A stretch of DNA of 64,000 bases from AA29 sp041481445. Lineage in GTDB: Bacteria > Acidobacteriota > Vicinamibacteria > Fen-336. Under the pieces are notes generated by a model. That model did no database searches. It saw only the letters and a program-made list of their open reading frames with translations, and was not told where the DNA came from. Both the position numbers and the translations under genes were made by a program. Below are positions 55,980 to 64,000 of the stretch, in pieces; positions within the stretch are counted from its first letter, which is position 1, and the number at the start of each line of letters is the position of its first letter. The stretch spans positions 1 to 64,000 of the forward strand of contig JBGPBV010000018.1 of NCBI GenBank assembly GCA_041481445.1, read 5' to 3'.

Positions 55980-56466
55980 TCACCGCGTGCGGGCCTCGTA
56001 GGCCCTGGTCACCCAGTCCGGCGGATCGGGTGACGGCGAGCGCTTCCGGCCTTCGGTCAGCTCCCAGTGATGGAGCCAGGAGATCCCCCAGGTCGGAGGC
56101 CAGGCGGGCCGCCGTCTCCTGGTCGCCGCGCCGGAGCGCGTCCGCGTACGCGAACGCGTAGATGTAGTCGTCGTTGTCGATGGTGACCGGCGCCACCGTG
56201 TATCCGCGGCCGGCCAGGAACGTCTCGAAGGCGTGGCGCTTGTCGAGGTCGAGGCCGACCTGGAGGAACGGGTGGCGGAAGTAGCGCAGCGTGCCGCCCT
56301 TCTCGGCGAGGAGGGCCCGGGTCACCGGCTCGCCGCGCACGACGTCCTGCTCGAGCTCCTCGAGCGGCCGTGTGTTGAGGCTCCGATGCGAGTAGGTGTG
56401 GTTGCCCAGATCGTGTCCGGCGTCGAGCCACATCCGCAGCACGTCCGTTCGGCCATGACCCACGCA
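55980..56466 (-). pseudogene. Polysaccharide deacetylase (NodB-type), truncated and internally deleted
   Basis: The visible part starts abruptly at VGHGRTDVLRMWLDAGHDLG, then NHTYSHRSLN (the NodB H-x3-H zinc motif) and LRYFRHPFL. The catalytic Asp motif of the N-terminus is missing. After GDQETAARLASD the sequence shifts frame and continues as WGISWLHHWELTEGRKR to SPSPDPPDWVTRAYE, the usual C-terminus, up to TGA at 55980. About 200 bases appear lost at that junction. The 5' break lies against a perfect hairpin and the flank of HNH copy 2. Confidence 0.75.
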
Positions 56467-56478
56467 TGTCTCATGCGT
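56462..56478. repeat. Perfect 7-bp hairpin at the deacetylase breakpoint
   Basis: ACGCATG-TCT-CATGCGT, a perfect inverted repeat with a three-base loop, lies exactly where the deacetylase coding sequence stops being recognisable. Confidence 0.6.
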
Positions 56479-56747
56479 CCGGATGATACCCGGCGACGGC
56501 GACAGTGGTCACGTTCGAGTTGTCAGCGAGGGTCCGAAGAATGATTCATGTCTGAATGATTTCGTTCCAGAACGACGCCCCTCGATATCACGCCGCACGT
56601 GTTAGACAATTTCATTGCGACGCACTGAAGAGGACCAGCCCTGACATGACCGACAGTCAGAATGTCAAAGGTGAATAGATCGGATCCCGCTCACGACCGT
56701 TTCAATGCGGTTTCGAGATCGGGGGCCAAGTCCGTGCGAGGGCGATC
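56479..56747. other. AT-rich 5' flank of HNH copy 2
   Basis: Gene-free stretch with markedly lower GC than the rest. It holds ATTCA-TGTC-TGAAT (56544-56557), the dyad TCGTTCCAGAACGA (56562-56575) and the blocks GACAATTTCATTG (56605-56617) and GGACCAGCCCTG (56632-56643) that resemble the flank of HNH copy 1. No clear promoter is seen. Confidence 0.6.
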
Positions 56748-57893
56748 ATGAACATGCCGAGTCGTCTGTCCGACCGCGAGCTCGAGGCCGAGGTCATCCG
56801 ACTCGCCAGGTGTGAGCGGAGCTCCACCGCATCGCTGGTCGCGCATCTGGCCGAGCTGTACGGCCGGCGGCTGCATGAGCGCGCGGGCTTCTCCTCCCTC
56901 TTCACCTATTGCATGCAGGTTCTGAGGCCCTCCGGGCACGAGGCCTACGACCGGATGAAGGCGGCCAAGGTGGCGCGGCGGTACCCGGCGATCCTCGGGT
57001 CGCTCGCGTCCGGCGAGATCAACCTGACGACGATTCGGCTCCTGGCCCCGCACCTTGCGCCGGACAACCAGGAAGACCTTTTAGCGGCCGCCCGCGGCAA
57101 GCGCAAGCGACAGGTTCAAGAGCTGCTGGCTTCACGGTTCCCCGAGCCGGACGTCCCCTTCTCGATCCGCAAGCGGCCGAGTCCTCCGGTTGCGCTGCCG
57201 CTGCCAAGGCCTTTGCCAATGCCGACGCCGATCGATGCACCGAGCGCGACGGCCACAGGTGGCACGCCCACTGCGGTCGTCGTGTCAACGACGGGGGCTC
57301 CGATGCGGATCCCGATCCCGGGGCCGCCTCCGCCGCTTGTGCACCCGCTGGCACCGGATCGATATCGGGTCACCTTTACCGCCAACACCGAGTCCCGCGA
57401 GATGCTCGAGCTCGCCCAGGACCTGCTCCGCCATGCGATCCCGACCGGAGACCCGGCGCTGATCTTCGCTCGTGCTCTCGAAGTCCTGATCGAGGGACTC
57501 CTCAAGAGGAAATTCGCGATGACCCGTCACCCGCACGCCGGGCGTCCCGCAGTGAAGGACTCGCGGAACCCCACGGCGAAGGTGATGCGCGCGGTCTACA
57601 TCCGCGACCGCGGTCGCTGCACCTTCGTCGGAACGGATGGCCGGAAATGCGGAGAGCGGGCGTTTTTGGAGTTCGATCATTGCCCGATCCCGTTCGCAGC
57701 GGGAGGCCGAGCCACCGTCGACAACCTGCAGCTGCGCTGCCGGACCCATAATCAATACCTGGCCGAGCAGTTCTTCGGGCGGCGAGTGAGGGACGAGACG
57801 GTGCCGTCATCGCCCACGGCGAAGCGCCGTGCGGGCCTTGAGACCGGAGCCCCTCGTCCCGATGTCGGTGCACATCGGCCGGCTTCTGCCTGA
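56748..57893 (+). CDS. HNH endonuclease family protein, copy 2
   Basis: 381 residues, ATG 56748 (start MNMPSRLSDRELE). Strongly similar to copy 1 over most of its length: ERAGFSSLFTYCMQVLRPSG, RKRQVQELLASRFPEPDVPF, then YIRDRGRCTF, EFDHCPIPFAAGGRATVDNL and LRCRTHNQYLAEQFFG. The Pro-rich linker differs and is longer. The second His of the copy 1 DHH motif is Cys here (DHC), so the active site may differ. The C-termini also diverge. Biological role unknown. Confidence 0.85.
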   Translation: MNMPSRLSDRELEAEVIRLARCERSSTASLVAHLAELYGRRLHERAGFSSLFTYCMQVLRPSGHEAYDRMKAAKVARRYPAILGSLASGEINLTTIRLLAPHLAPDNQEDLLAAARGKRKRQVQELLASRFPEPDVPFSIRKRPSPPVALPLPRPLPMPTPIDAPSATATGGTPTAVVVSTTGAPMRIPIPGPPPPLVHPLAPDRYRVTFTANTESREMLELAQDLLRHAIPTGDPALIFARALEVLIEGLLKRKFAMTRHPHAGRPAVKDSRNPTAKVMRAVYIRDRGRCTFVGTDGRKCGERAFLEFDHCPIPFAAGGRATVDNLQLRCRTHNQYLAEQFFGRRVRDETVPSSPTAKRRAGLETGAPRPDVGAHRPASA

Positions 57894-58036
57894 TGCCGCC
57901 ACGACGACCGTCCGTCGGTGGCACGCCCACGTTCCACATCCGAACACCGACCCCGCGACCCTCCGCGCTAAGTCCGTCCACCTCAAGCCCCAGTCGCCGC
58001 GCCCGCCCGGCATGAAGTTCGCTTGGCCACCCGGCC

Positions 58037-60451
58037 ATGGACACTCTGCGCCAGGACCTCGCCTATGCCTTCCGGCGCCTGCGGCAGGCCCCCGGGTTCA
58101 CCGCGGTCGCGGTGGCCACGCTCGCCCTCGGCATCGGGGCCAACGGGGCGATCTTCAGCGTCGTGAACGCGGTCCTCCTCCGCCCGCTCCCGTTCGAGGA
58201 GGCGGACCGGCTCGTCCGTCTGGCGCAGACGTGGAAGGGTGGGCCGAGCGTGTACTCGCCCCAGAACTTCCTCGACGTCCAGGCCCAGGCGAAGTCGTTC
58301 GAGTCGCTGGCCGTCTTCGACCCGGGCGGGGTGACGTTGACGGGGCGCGGACAGCCGGCCAGCCTGCAGGGGACGGAGGTGAGCACCTCGTTCTTCGACC
58401 TGCTGCGCGTCCGCCCCGCGTACGGCCGCACGTTCGCCGACGGGGAGAACGAGCCCGGGCACACCAAGGTCGCCGTCCTCGGACACGGGTTGTGGCGCGA
58501 GCGCTTCGCCGGCGATCCGGGCATGGTCGGCCAGATCGTGCAGCTCAACCGCGAGCCGTTCACGATCGTCGGCATCGCTCCCGCCGGCTTCTCCTTCCCG
58601 CAGGAGAGCGAGATCTGGACGCCGCTCGAATACGACGCGCGGTTCCGCTCCAGCAGCCGCGGCGCGTGGTACCTCGGCGCGATCGGCCGTCTGGCCCCCG
58701 GCGTGTCCATCGTGCACGCCGCCGACGAGGTCGCGACCATCCACGCCCGGCTCGCCAAGCAGTACCCGGAGGCGGACGAGGGCGTGGGCGGCACCGTCCT
58801 CTCCCTTCAGGAGGCGATGGTCAAGCAGTCGCGACGCGCGCTCCTGGTCCTGCTGGGCGCGGTCGGGCTGGTCCTCCTCATCGCCTGCGTCAACGTCGCC
58901 AACCTGCTCCTGGCCCGCGTGGCCGCGCGCGAGGGCGAGCTCGCCCTGCGCACCGCCCTGGGGGCGGGCCGCGCCCGGCTGATGCGGCAGCTCCTCACCG
59001 AGAGCGTGACCCTCTCCCTCCTGGGCGGCGCGGCCGGGATCCTGCTCGCCACGTTCTCTCTCGACGCCCTGCTCGCGCTCCAGCCGCACGGAGTGCCGCG
59101 GCTGGCCGAAGTGCACGTGGACCGTGCGGTGGTCGCCTTCTCCGCCGCCCTGTCCATCCTGACCGGGCTGCTGTTCGGCGTGTTCCCGGCCGTCCACATG
59201 ACCCGCCGCCCGGCCGCGGAGAGCCTGCGCGAGGGGAGCCGCGGCGTGCTCTCCGGCCGCGGCCATCGCCTGCGCAGCGCCCTCGTGGTCGGACAGGTGG
59301 CGCTGGCCATGATGCTCCTGGCCGGAGCGGGGCTGCTCCTGCGCAGCTTCAGCCAGCTCCGGCGCGTCGACCCCGGGTTCCGGAGCGACGGCGTCCTCAC
59401 CTTCCGCATCGCCCTTCCCGACAGCGCCTACAAGGACGATGCGCCGCGCGTCGCCTTCTACGACCGGCTGCTGGAGCGGCTCTCCGCCCTCCCCGGCGTG
59501 CGCTCGGCGGGAGCGGTGATGCGGGCCCCCCTGAGCGGGGCCCGGTTCAACCTCTCGTTCGGAGTGAAAGGTCGCCCGCCCCTGCCTCCCGCCCAGCAGC
59601 CGTCGATGGAGATCCGCGCGGCCACCCCGGAGTACTTCCGGACGATGGGGATCCCCGTCCGGCGGGGACGCGCGCTGGGTCGCGGTGACGTGGCGGGGGC
59701 GCCCCAGGTGGTGGTGATCAGCGAGGCGGCGGTGCGCCGCCATTTCCCGGGCGAGGACCCGCTGGGGAAGTTCATCACGCTCGGCTGGGGCCGGGGCGAG
59801 GGGCCCAAGGTCGGCGGGGAGGTGGTGGGGGTCGTCGGCGACGTCAAGGACCTCGGCCTGGCCGAGGAGAACCCCCCCGAGCTCTACGTCCCCTACGCCC
59901 AGGTCCCGATCCAGACCATGGACGTCGTCGTGCGGACCCAGGTCGTCCCGCGCTCCCTGGTGCCGTCGGTGGAAAGGACCGTTCGCGAGCTGGACCCCGA
60001 GCTGCCCCTGGCCCAGGTGGCCACCCTCGACGAGATCGTGGCCCACTCGATCTCGGAGCCTAGGTTCTACATGGTCCTGCTCGGCGCGTTCGCGTCGATG
60101 GCGGTCTTCCTGGCCGCCCTCGGCATCTTCGGCGTGCTCTCGTACGCGGTGGTGCAGCGGGCGCGCGAGATCGGCATCCGCGTCGCCCTCGGCGCCCATC
60201 CGCGCGACGTGGTGCGGATGGTGCTGACCCAGGCCGCGGGCCTGGCCGCCCTGGGCGTGCTGGCGGGGATGGCGGGCGCGCTCGCGCTGTCGCGCGTGAT
60301 GGCCAGCCTGCTCTTCGAGCTGAGCCCCACCGACCCCTCGACCCTGGCCGCCACCGCGACCCTGCTCGCCGCCGTCGCCCTCCTCGCCAGCTACCTGCCC
60401 GCGCGCCGGGCCACGCGCGTGGACCCCTTGATCGCCCTGCGCAGCGAGTAG
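58037..60451 (+). CDS. MacB-like ABC permease of the acidobacterial duplicated orphan type
   Basis: 804 residues. Two FtsX-type halves, each with a periplasmic MacB domain and membrane helices. Typical start LRQDLAYAFRRLRQAPGFT, then GIGANGAIFSVVNAVLLRPLPF; the middle has LLIACVNVANLLLARVAAREGELALR and the second half ends LPARRATRVDPLIALRSE. Such double permeases without their own ATPase are greatly expanded in Acidobacteriota. The substrate is unknown; export or signalling roles are speculated. No ATPase gene is adjacent. Confidence 0.88.
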   Translation: MDTLRQDLAYAFRRLRQAPGFTAVAVATLALGIGANGAIFSVVNAVLLRPLPFEEADRLVRLAQTWKGGPSVYSPQNFLDVQAQAKSFESLAVFDPGGVTLTGRGQPASLQGTEVSTSFFDLLRVRPAYGRTFADGENEPGHTKVAVLGHGLWRERFAGDPGMVGQIVQLNREPFTIVGIAPAGFSFPQESEIWTPLEYDARFRSSSRGAWYLGAIGRLAPGVSIVHAADEVATIHARLAKQYPEADEGVGGTVLSLQEAMVKQSRRALLVLLGAVGLVLLIACVNVANLLLARVAAREGELALRTALGAGRARLMRQLLTESVTLSLLGGAAGILLATFSLDALLALQPHGVPRLAEVHVDRAVVAFSAALSILTGLLFGVFPAVHMTRRPAAESLREGSRGVLSGRGHRLRSALVVGQVALAMMLLAGAGLLLRSFSQLRRVDPGFRSDGVLTFRIALPDSAYKDDAPRVAFYDRLLERLSALPGVRSAGAVMRAPLSGARFNLSFGVKGRPPLPPAQQPSMEIRAATPEYFRTMGIPVRRGRALGRGDVAGAPQVVVISEAAVRRHFPGEDPLGKFITLGWGRGEGPKVGGEVVGVVGDVKDLGLAEENPPELYVPYAQVPIQTMDVVVRTQVVPRSLVPSVERTVRELDPELPLAQVATLDEIVAHSISEPRFYMVLLGAFASMAVFLAALGIFGVLSYAVVQRAREIGIRVALGAHPRDVVRMVLTQAAGLAALGVLAGMAGALALSRVMASLLFELSPTDPSTLAATATLLAAVALLASYLPARRATRVDPLIALRSE

Positions 60452-60459
60452 CGCGGGCG

Positions 60460-63400
60460 TCAGTCGGCGGACGCCGGCAGCTTCGACTGCAGCGTCCGCC
60501 AGGCGGCCAGCGTAGCCTCGACCGCCGGCTCCGTCCTGGCCAGGCCCGCCTCCGCGTCCGCGGAGGGCGGCCCATCCGCGCCGTCCACGGCGGCCAGGAA
60601 GGTCCGGAGCGTTCCGGCCAGCGCCCGGAGCGCGATCAGGCCCGCCGGGGGCGGAGCGGCGGGGGCGGCGCCGAAGTCGGGACCCAGGAGCGCCTGCACC
60701 TCGAGGTCGACGTCGGCGGGACCGCGCGCCGCCATCCGCTTGTGCGCGGCGTCCGCGGCCTCGACCGCCGCCGCCACCCGCGCGAGCAGCGCTTCGACCC
60801 TCCGGGCCAGGGCGAATTGCCGCGCGTAGGCCTCGCCGGGCAGATCGACGCGCGGATCGGGCGCGACGGTGAGCGGCTGCGTCCTCGTCTCGCCTCCCGC
60901 GGCCAGCTCCACCGTGTACCGGCCGGGCGGGGCCCAGACGCCGTCGGCGTAGGAATCGCCCTCGGCCAGGGGCGCGGGCGCCGGATAGCGGAGCGACCAC
61001 ACGAAGCGATGCATGCCGGGCGTGGCGGCGGGGGCGGCGGGCGAGTCGACCCACTCCGGGGCCACGCGGATCTTCGCCAGGTCTCGCCCCGGCCTCCGGT
61101 CGTCGCTGCTGAAGCGCCGCACCTCCGCGCCCTGGGCGTCCAGGATGCGCAGGACCACCGGCGCCGTCGCCGCGCCCTTCAAGACGTAGTCGATGTACGC
61201 GCCGTCGGGGGGGTTGGGCGCCATGGGCTCGTCCTTCGGCATGGGGGTCCCGGTGAACCCGGCCGGACGCACGCGGTGGGCGGTGGCGGGGGCGAACAGG
61301 TGGGCGGCGGCGGCCGAGGTCTGCGCGTCCACCTGGCGCAACGGGGTCACGTCGTCCAACACCCAGAAGGCGCGGCCGTGCGTGCCGATCACCACGTCCC
61401 CGCCGTGCACGTCGATGTCGCGCACGGAGGTCACGGGCAGGTTCATCTGGAGCGACTGCCAATGGTCGCCGTCGTCGAACGAGACGTACACGCCCTTCTC
61501 GGTGCCCGCGTACAGGAGGCCGCCGCGCACGGGATCCTCGCGCACGACGTTGACGAAGCTGCCGTCCGGGAGGCCGGCGGCGGTGGCCGTCCACGTGCGG
61601 CCGCCGTCGTGCGTGCGGTAGACGTAGGGACGCACGTCCTCCAGGCGATGGCGGTCGACGGCGAGGTAGGCCGTCTCCGCGTCGAAATGCGAGGTCTCGA
61701 CGACCCCGACCTTGGACCAGGGCGCCAGCGCGGCCGGGGTGACGTCCTGCCAGTGCGCGCCTTCGTCGCGCGTGCGCCACACCCGGCCGTCGTCGGTGCC
61801 GGCCCAGAGGTCGTGGTCGGCCAGGCGCGACGGCCCGATCGCGTAGATGACGCCGTGGCGCCGGCCCGCCCGCGGCTTGTCGTTCGCGGTCGCGGGGTCG
61901 AGGGTGGCGGGCACGCCGGGATCCTCGCGCGTGAGGTCGGGGCTGATCGCCTCCCAGTGGCGTCCCCCGTCCTCCGTCCGGAACAGCCGCTCGCGCGCGA
62001 AGTAGAGGACGCGCGGGTCGCGGCGCGAGAAGGCGAGGGGCAGGGTCCAGGTCGCGCGGTCCTCGTCGCGGTAGAGCAGGGTCGGATCGATCGTCTGCGT
62101 CTGCCCCGTGCGGAGGTCGAGCCTCTCCACGCGCCCGCCGTAGACGACCTCGGGGTCCTTGGGGTCGGGCGCGATCATGTCGTTCTCCCCGCCCGCGGTG
62201 ATCTCCCGGAAATTCGTCATGTTGATGCCGTCGATCGTGCTCGTGCGGCTGGGCACGCCCGCCGCCCCCGAGTCCTGCTGGGCGCCGTAGACCCAGTAGG
62301 GGAACCGCTGGTCGGTGACGACGTGGTACATCTGGCCGGTCGGCTGGTTGTACCAGCTGCTCCAGGTCAGGCCGCCGGTCAGCGACACGACCGCGCCCTG
62401 GTCCACGCCGAGGATGCGCCGCTCGGAGTGCTGGGGATCGATCCACATCTCGTGGTAGTCGTCGCCGCCGGGGGCTCCCTTGACGGGCACGAACGTCTGG
62501 CCGCCGTCGCGCGAGCGGTACATGGCGGTGTTGAGGGCGTAGACGGTGTCGGGGTCGCCGGGCTCCACGGCCACGCCGCCGAAGTACCAGCCGCGGCCCC
62601 AGATCCGGCGGTCGCCGCTCGCCCGCGTCCAGGTCGCGCCCGCGTCGTCGGAACGATAGAGGCCGCCGTCGACCGCGTCCACCATCGCGTAGACGCGGTC
62701 GGGCCGGCTCGGGGCCACGGCCAGGCCGATGCGGCCGGGCCGGGCCGGGAAGCCGTGCCCGGTGATCGGCATCCAGGTCGTGCCCCCGTCCGTCGACTTG
62801 AAGAGGCCGCTGCCGGGACCGCTCGAAGGCGGGTAGACGTTCCAGGGCGGCCGCCGGGTCTGCCACATCGCCGCGTACACGACCGTGGGATCGCCGGGGC
62901 GGAAGGCGAGGTCGATGGCCCCCGTGTCCGCGTCCTTGAAGAGGACCTTCTGCCAGGTCCGGCCGCCGTCGGTCGAGCGGAAGACGCCGCGCTCGGCGTT
63001 CGGGCCGTAGGGATGGCCCACGGCGGCCACGAGCACGCGGTCGGCGTCACGGGGGTCGACGAGGATGCGGCCGATCTGCTGGGAGTCGGCCAGGCCGAGG
63101 TGCGTCCAGGTCCGCCCGCCGTCCGTCGTCTTGTACACGCCGTCGCCCTGCGCGATGTCGGAGCGCATGTCGGCCTCGCCGGTGCCGACGTAGATCACGC
63201 GCGGGTTCGAGGGGGCGAGCGCGATGGCGCCGATCGACCCGATGGGCTGGCCGTCGAAGATCGGAGCCCAGGTCCGGCCGGCGTCCGTCGTCTCCCACAC
63301 GCCGCCGTTGACGGAGCCGAAGTAGAAGTGCTCGCGCTGGCCGGGCACGCCCGCCACTGCGAGCACGCGCCCGCCGCGGAAGGGCCCGATCGAGCGCCAG

Positions 63401-63522
63401 CGCAGCTCCTGGAACAAGGCGGGGTCGACGTGGGCGGGCCCCCCATCCTGAGCCGGCGCCGGCCCGGCCAGGCCGAGGGCGAGCAGGACGCCGGCGGCGG
63501 GGAGGCGTCGAGGACTGATCAG
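60460..63522 (-). CDS. Large secreted BNR/VPS10-type beta-propeller protein
   Basis: 1020 residues if started at CTG 63522, which restores a full signal peptide (ISPRRLPAAGVLLALGLAG, ending PAPAQ) and has GGAG seven bases upstream; the first usual start, TTG 63417, would remove the signal. At least eight BNR/Asp-box repeats are visible (TTDAGRTW, TTDGGRTW, STDGGRTW, SDDAGATW, RTEDGGRHW), forming two propellers as in sortilin-like proteins. The C-terminal 280 residues include a beta domain and a helical end. Often annotated as glycosyl hydrolase, but catalytic activity is not established. Confidence 0.82.
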   Translation of the reverse strand: MISPRRLPAAGVLLALGLAGPAPAQDGGPAHVDPALFQELRWRSIGPFRGGRVLAVAGVPGQREHFYFGSVNGGVWETTDAGRTWAPIFDGQPIGSIGAIALAPSNPRVIYVGTGEADMRSDIAQGDGVYKTTDGGRTWTHLGLADSQQIGRILVDPRDADRVLVAAVGHPYGPNAERGVFRSTDGGRTWQKVLFKDADTGAIDLAFRPGDPTVVYAAMWQTRRPPWNVYPPSSGPGSGLFKSTDGGTTWMPITGHGFPARPGRIGLAVAPSRPDRVYAMVDAVDGGLYRSDDAGATWTRASGDRRIWGRGWYFGGVAVEPGDPDTVYALNTAMYRSRDGGQTFVPVKGAPGGDDYHEMWIDPQHSERRILGVDQGAVVSLTGGLTWSSWYNQPTGQMYHVVTDQRFPYWVYGAQQDSGAAGVPSRTSTIDGINMTNFREITAGGENDMIAPDPKDPEVVYGGRVERLDLRTGQTQTIDPTLLYRDEDRATWTLPLAFSRRDPRVLYFARERLFRTEDGGRHWEAISPDLTREDPGVPATLDPATANDKPRAGRRHGVIYAIGPSRLADHDLWAGTDDGRVWRTRDEGAHWQDVTPAALAPWSKVGVVETSHFDAETAYLAVDRHRLEDVRPYVYRTHDGGRTWTATAAGLPDGSFVNVVREDPVRGGLLYAGTEKGVYVSFDDGDHWQSLQMNLPVTSVRDIDVHGGDVVIGTHGRAFWVLDDVTPLRQVDAQTSAAAAHLFAPATAHRVRPAGFTGTPMPKDEPMAPNPPDGAYIDYVLKGAATAPVVLRILDAQGAEVRRFSSDDRRPGRDLAKIRVAPEWVDSPAAPAATPGMHRFVWSLRYPAPAPLAEGDSYADGVWAPPGRYTVELAAGGETRTQPLTVAPDPRVDLPGEAYARQFALARRVEALLARVAAAVEAADAAHKRMAARGPADVDLEVQALLGPDFGAAPAAPPPAGLIALRALAGTLRTFLAAVDGADGPPSADAEAGLARTEPAVEATLAAWRTLQSKLPASAD

Positions 63523-63582
63523 TGGAGGCTCCGTTTCAGGCGCGGGTCCGCTCCCAGGGAGACCATCCTCGGCGGCGGGCCC

Positions 63583-64000
63583 TCAGCGCGCGATGCGGAC
63601 CGCCAGCTCGACGACACGGTGGATGGTGGGGAGCGCGTAGCCGGCGGCCGTCACCACCGCCGCCGCCGTCATCGCCAGAAGGGCGATCCAGGTCCCCGTC
63701 CCCGCCGGCCGGAGCTCGCGGCCGGTCGGCCGGCCCCGGCCGCTCTCGTCCGCCGCCCGCACCAGCCACCGCACGCGTGCCTCCACGTCACCCCCGTCCT
63801 GGAGCGCGCTGATGGGCAGGCCCGCGGGCGGGAAGGAGGCCAGACGCGCCACCTTGACCAGGCTGGCGGCGAGGGCGAGCGCGGTCTCGCCGCCGCCGGC
63901 GCTGACCCGCGCGTCCGCCGCCGCCTCCGCCGCCCGCACCCATTCCCGCTCGATCGCCTGCGACGCGGAGGAGAGCGCAACCAGGTCGGGCGCGGACCGC
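63583..64000 (-). CDS. C-terminal part of an M56 (BlaR1-like) metallopeptidase, N-terminus outside window
   Basis: About 138 residues to the TGA at 63583. AIEREWVRAAEAAADARVS and LALAASLVKVARL match the cytoplasmic peptidase domain end of M56/BlaR1-type sensors, where a helix with Glu/Asp follows the HExxH motif (outside this window). A single transmembrane helix (IALLAMTAAAVVTAAGYALP) lies near the end. Such proteins sense cell-wall stress or antibiotics with a BlaI repressor. Identification rests on a short fragment. Confidence 0.65.
   Translation of the reverse strand, partial: RSAPDLVALSSASQAIEREWVRAAEAAADARVSAGGGETALALAASLVKVARLASFPPAGLPISALQDGGDVEARVRWLVRAADESGRGRPTGRELRPAGTGTWIALLAMTAAAVVTAAGYALPTIHRVVELAVRIAR

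Noticed and set aside
57983..62866. A 1627-residue minus-strand ORF
   Set aside because: It spans antisense of the MacB-like permease and a wrong frame of the BNR gene; no domain is visible.

Overview
The window is very GC-rich chromosomal DNA with tightly packed, often overlapping genes. It looks like a saccharolytic Acidobacteriota bacterium. The reasons are an acidobacterial-type MacB-like permease (58037-60451), an Oar-like TonB-dependent receptor with a carboxypeptidase-regulatory N-domain, ASPIC/FG-GAP proteins interleaved with TPR proteins, a large BNR/VPS10-type secreted protein, and many signal-peptide glycoside hydrolases. The class cannot be fixed from the sequence alone. I see no tRNA, rRNA, CRISPR array, prophage or classical insertion sequence.

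Layout. 1-1420: ygfZ-like and bacterioferritin genes, translationally coupled. 1452-12329: alpha-glucan block, with a secreted GH31 glucosidase, a di-heme cytochrome, a CDGSH protein, MalQ, an unusual aldo-keto reductase/polynucleotide-kinase-like/HAD fusion, an MFS sugar transporter and a GH13 enzyme. 12460-13846: HNH nuclease copy 1 and a gene remnant. 13847-24611: pentose block, with XylFGH-type ABC transporter, divergent ROK regulator, YjhG/YagF-type dehydratase, FAH-family enzyme and GH3 beta-xylosidase; together these suggest non-phosphorylative (Weimberg-type) xylose use. 24698-29255: ASPIC/TPR/ASPIC operon. 29161-38870: a debranching-type glycosidase, a TonB receptor with promoter and LacI-type palindrome, a TPR protein and a GH37 trehalase. 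38926-39446: tartrate-dehydratase-like pseudogene. 39450-43391: small proteins, then a Fur-rubrerythrin-(Fe-S) oxidoreductase-DUF3501 stress operon. 43454-47216: Mla-type lipid transport operon with two accessory membrane proteins. 47804-51274: SpoVR and DUF444 genes with a beta-barrel gene between them. 51391-55924: lipoprotein, Ser/Thr kinase, pheA behind a likely leader-peptide attenuator, FKBP isomerase. 55980-57893: broken polysaccharide deacetylase and HNH copy 2. 58037-64000: MacB-like permease, BNR protein, and the C-terminal part of an M56-type protease.

The most unusual signals are the leader peptide, antiterminator and terminator set in front of pheA; the three-part fusion whose phosphatase-like domain lacks its nucleophile; two HNH paralogues with related 5' flanks, each next to a broken gene; three genes whose best start appears to be CTG; and three promoters whose start points fall at or within about 2 nt of a start codon, implying leaderless mRNAs.
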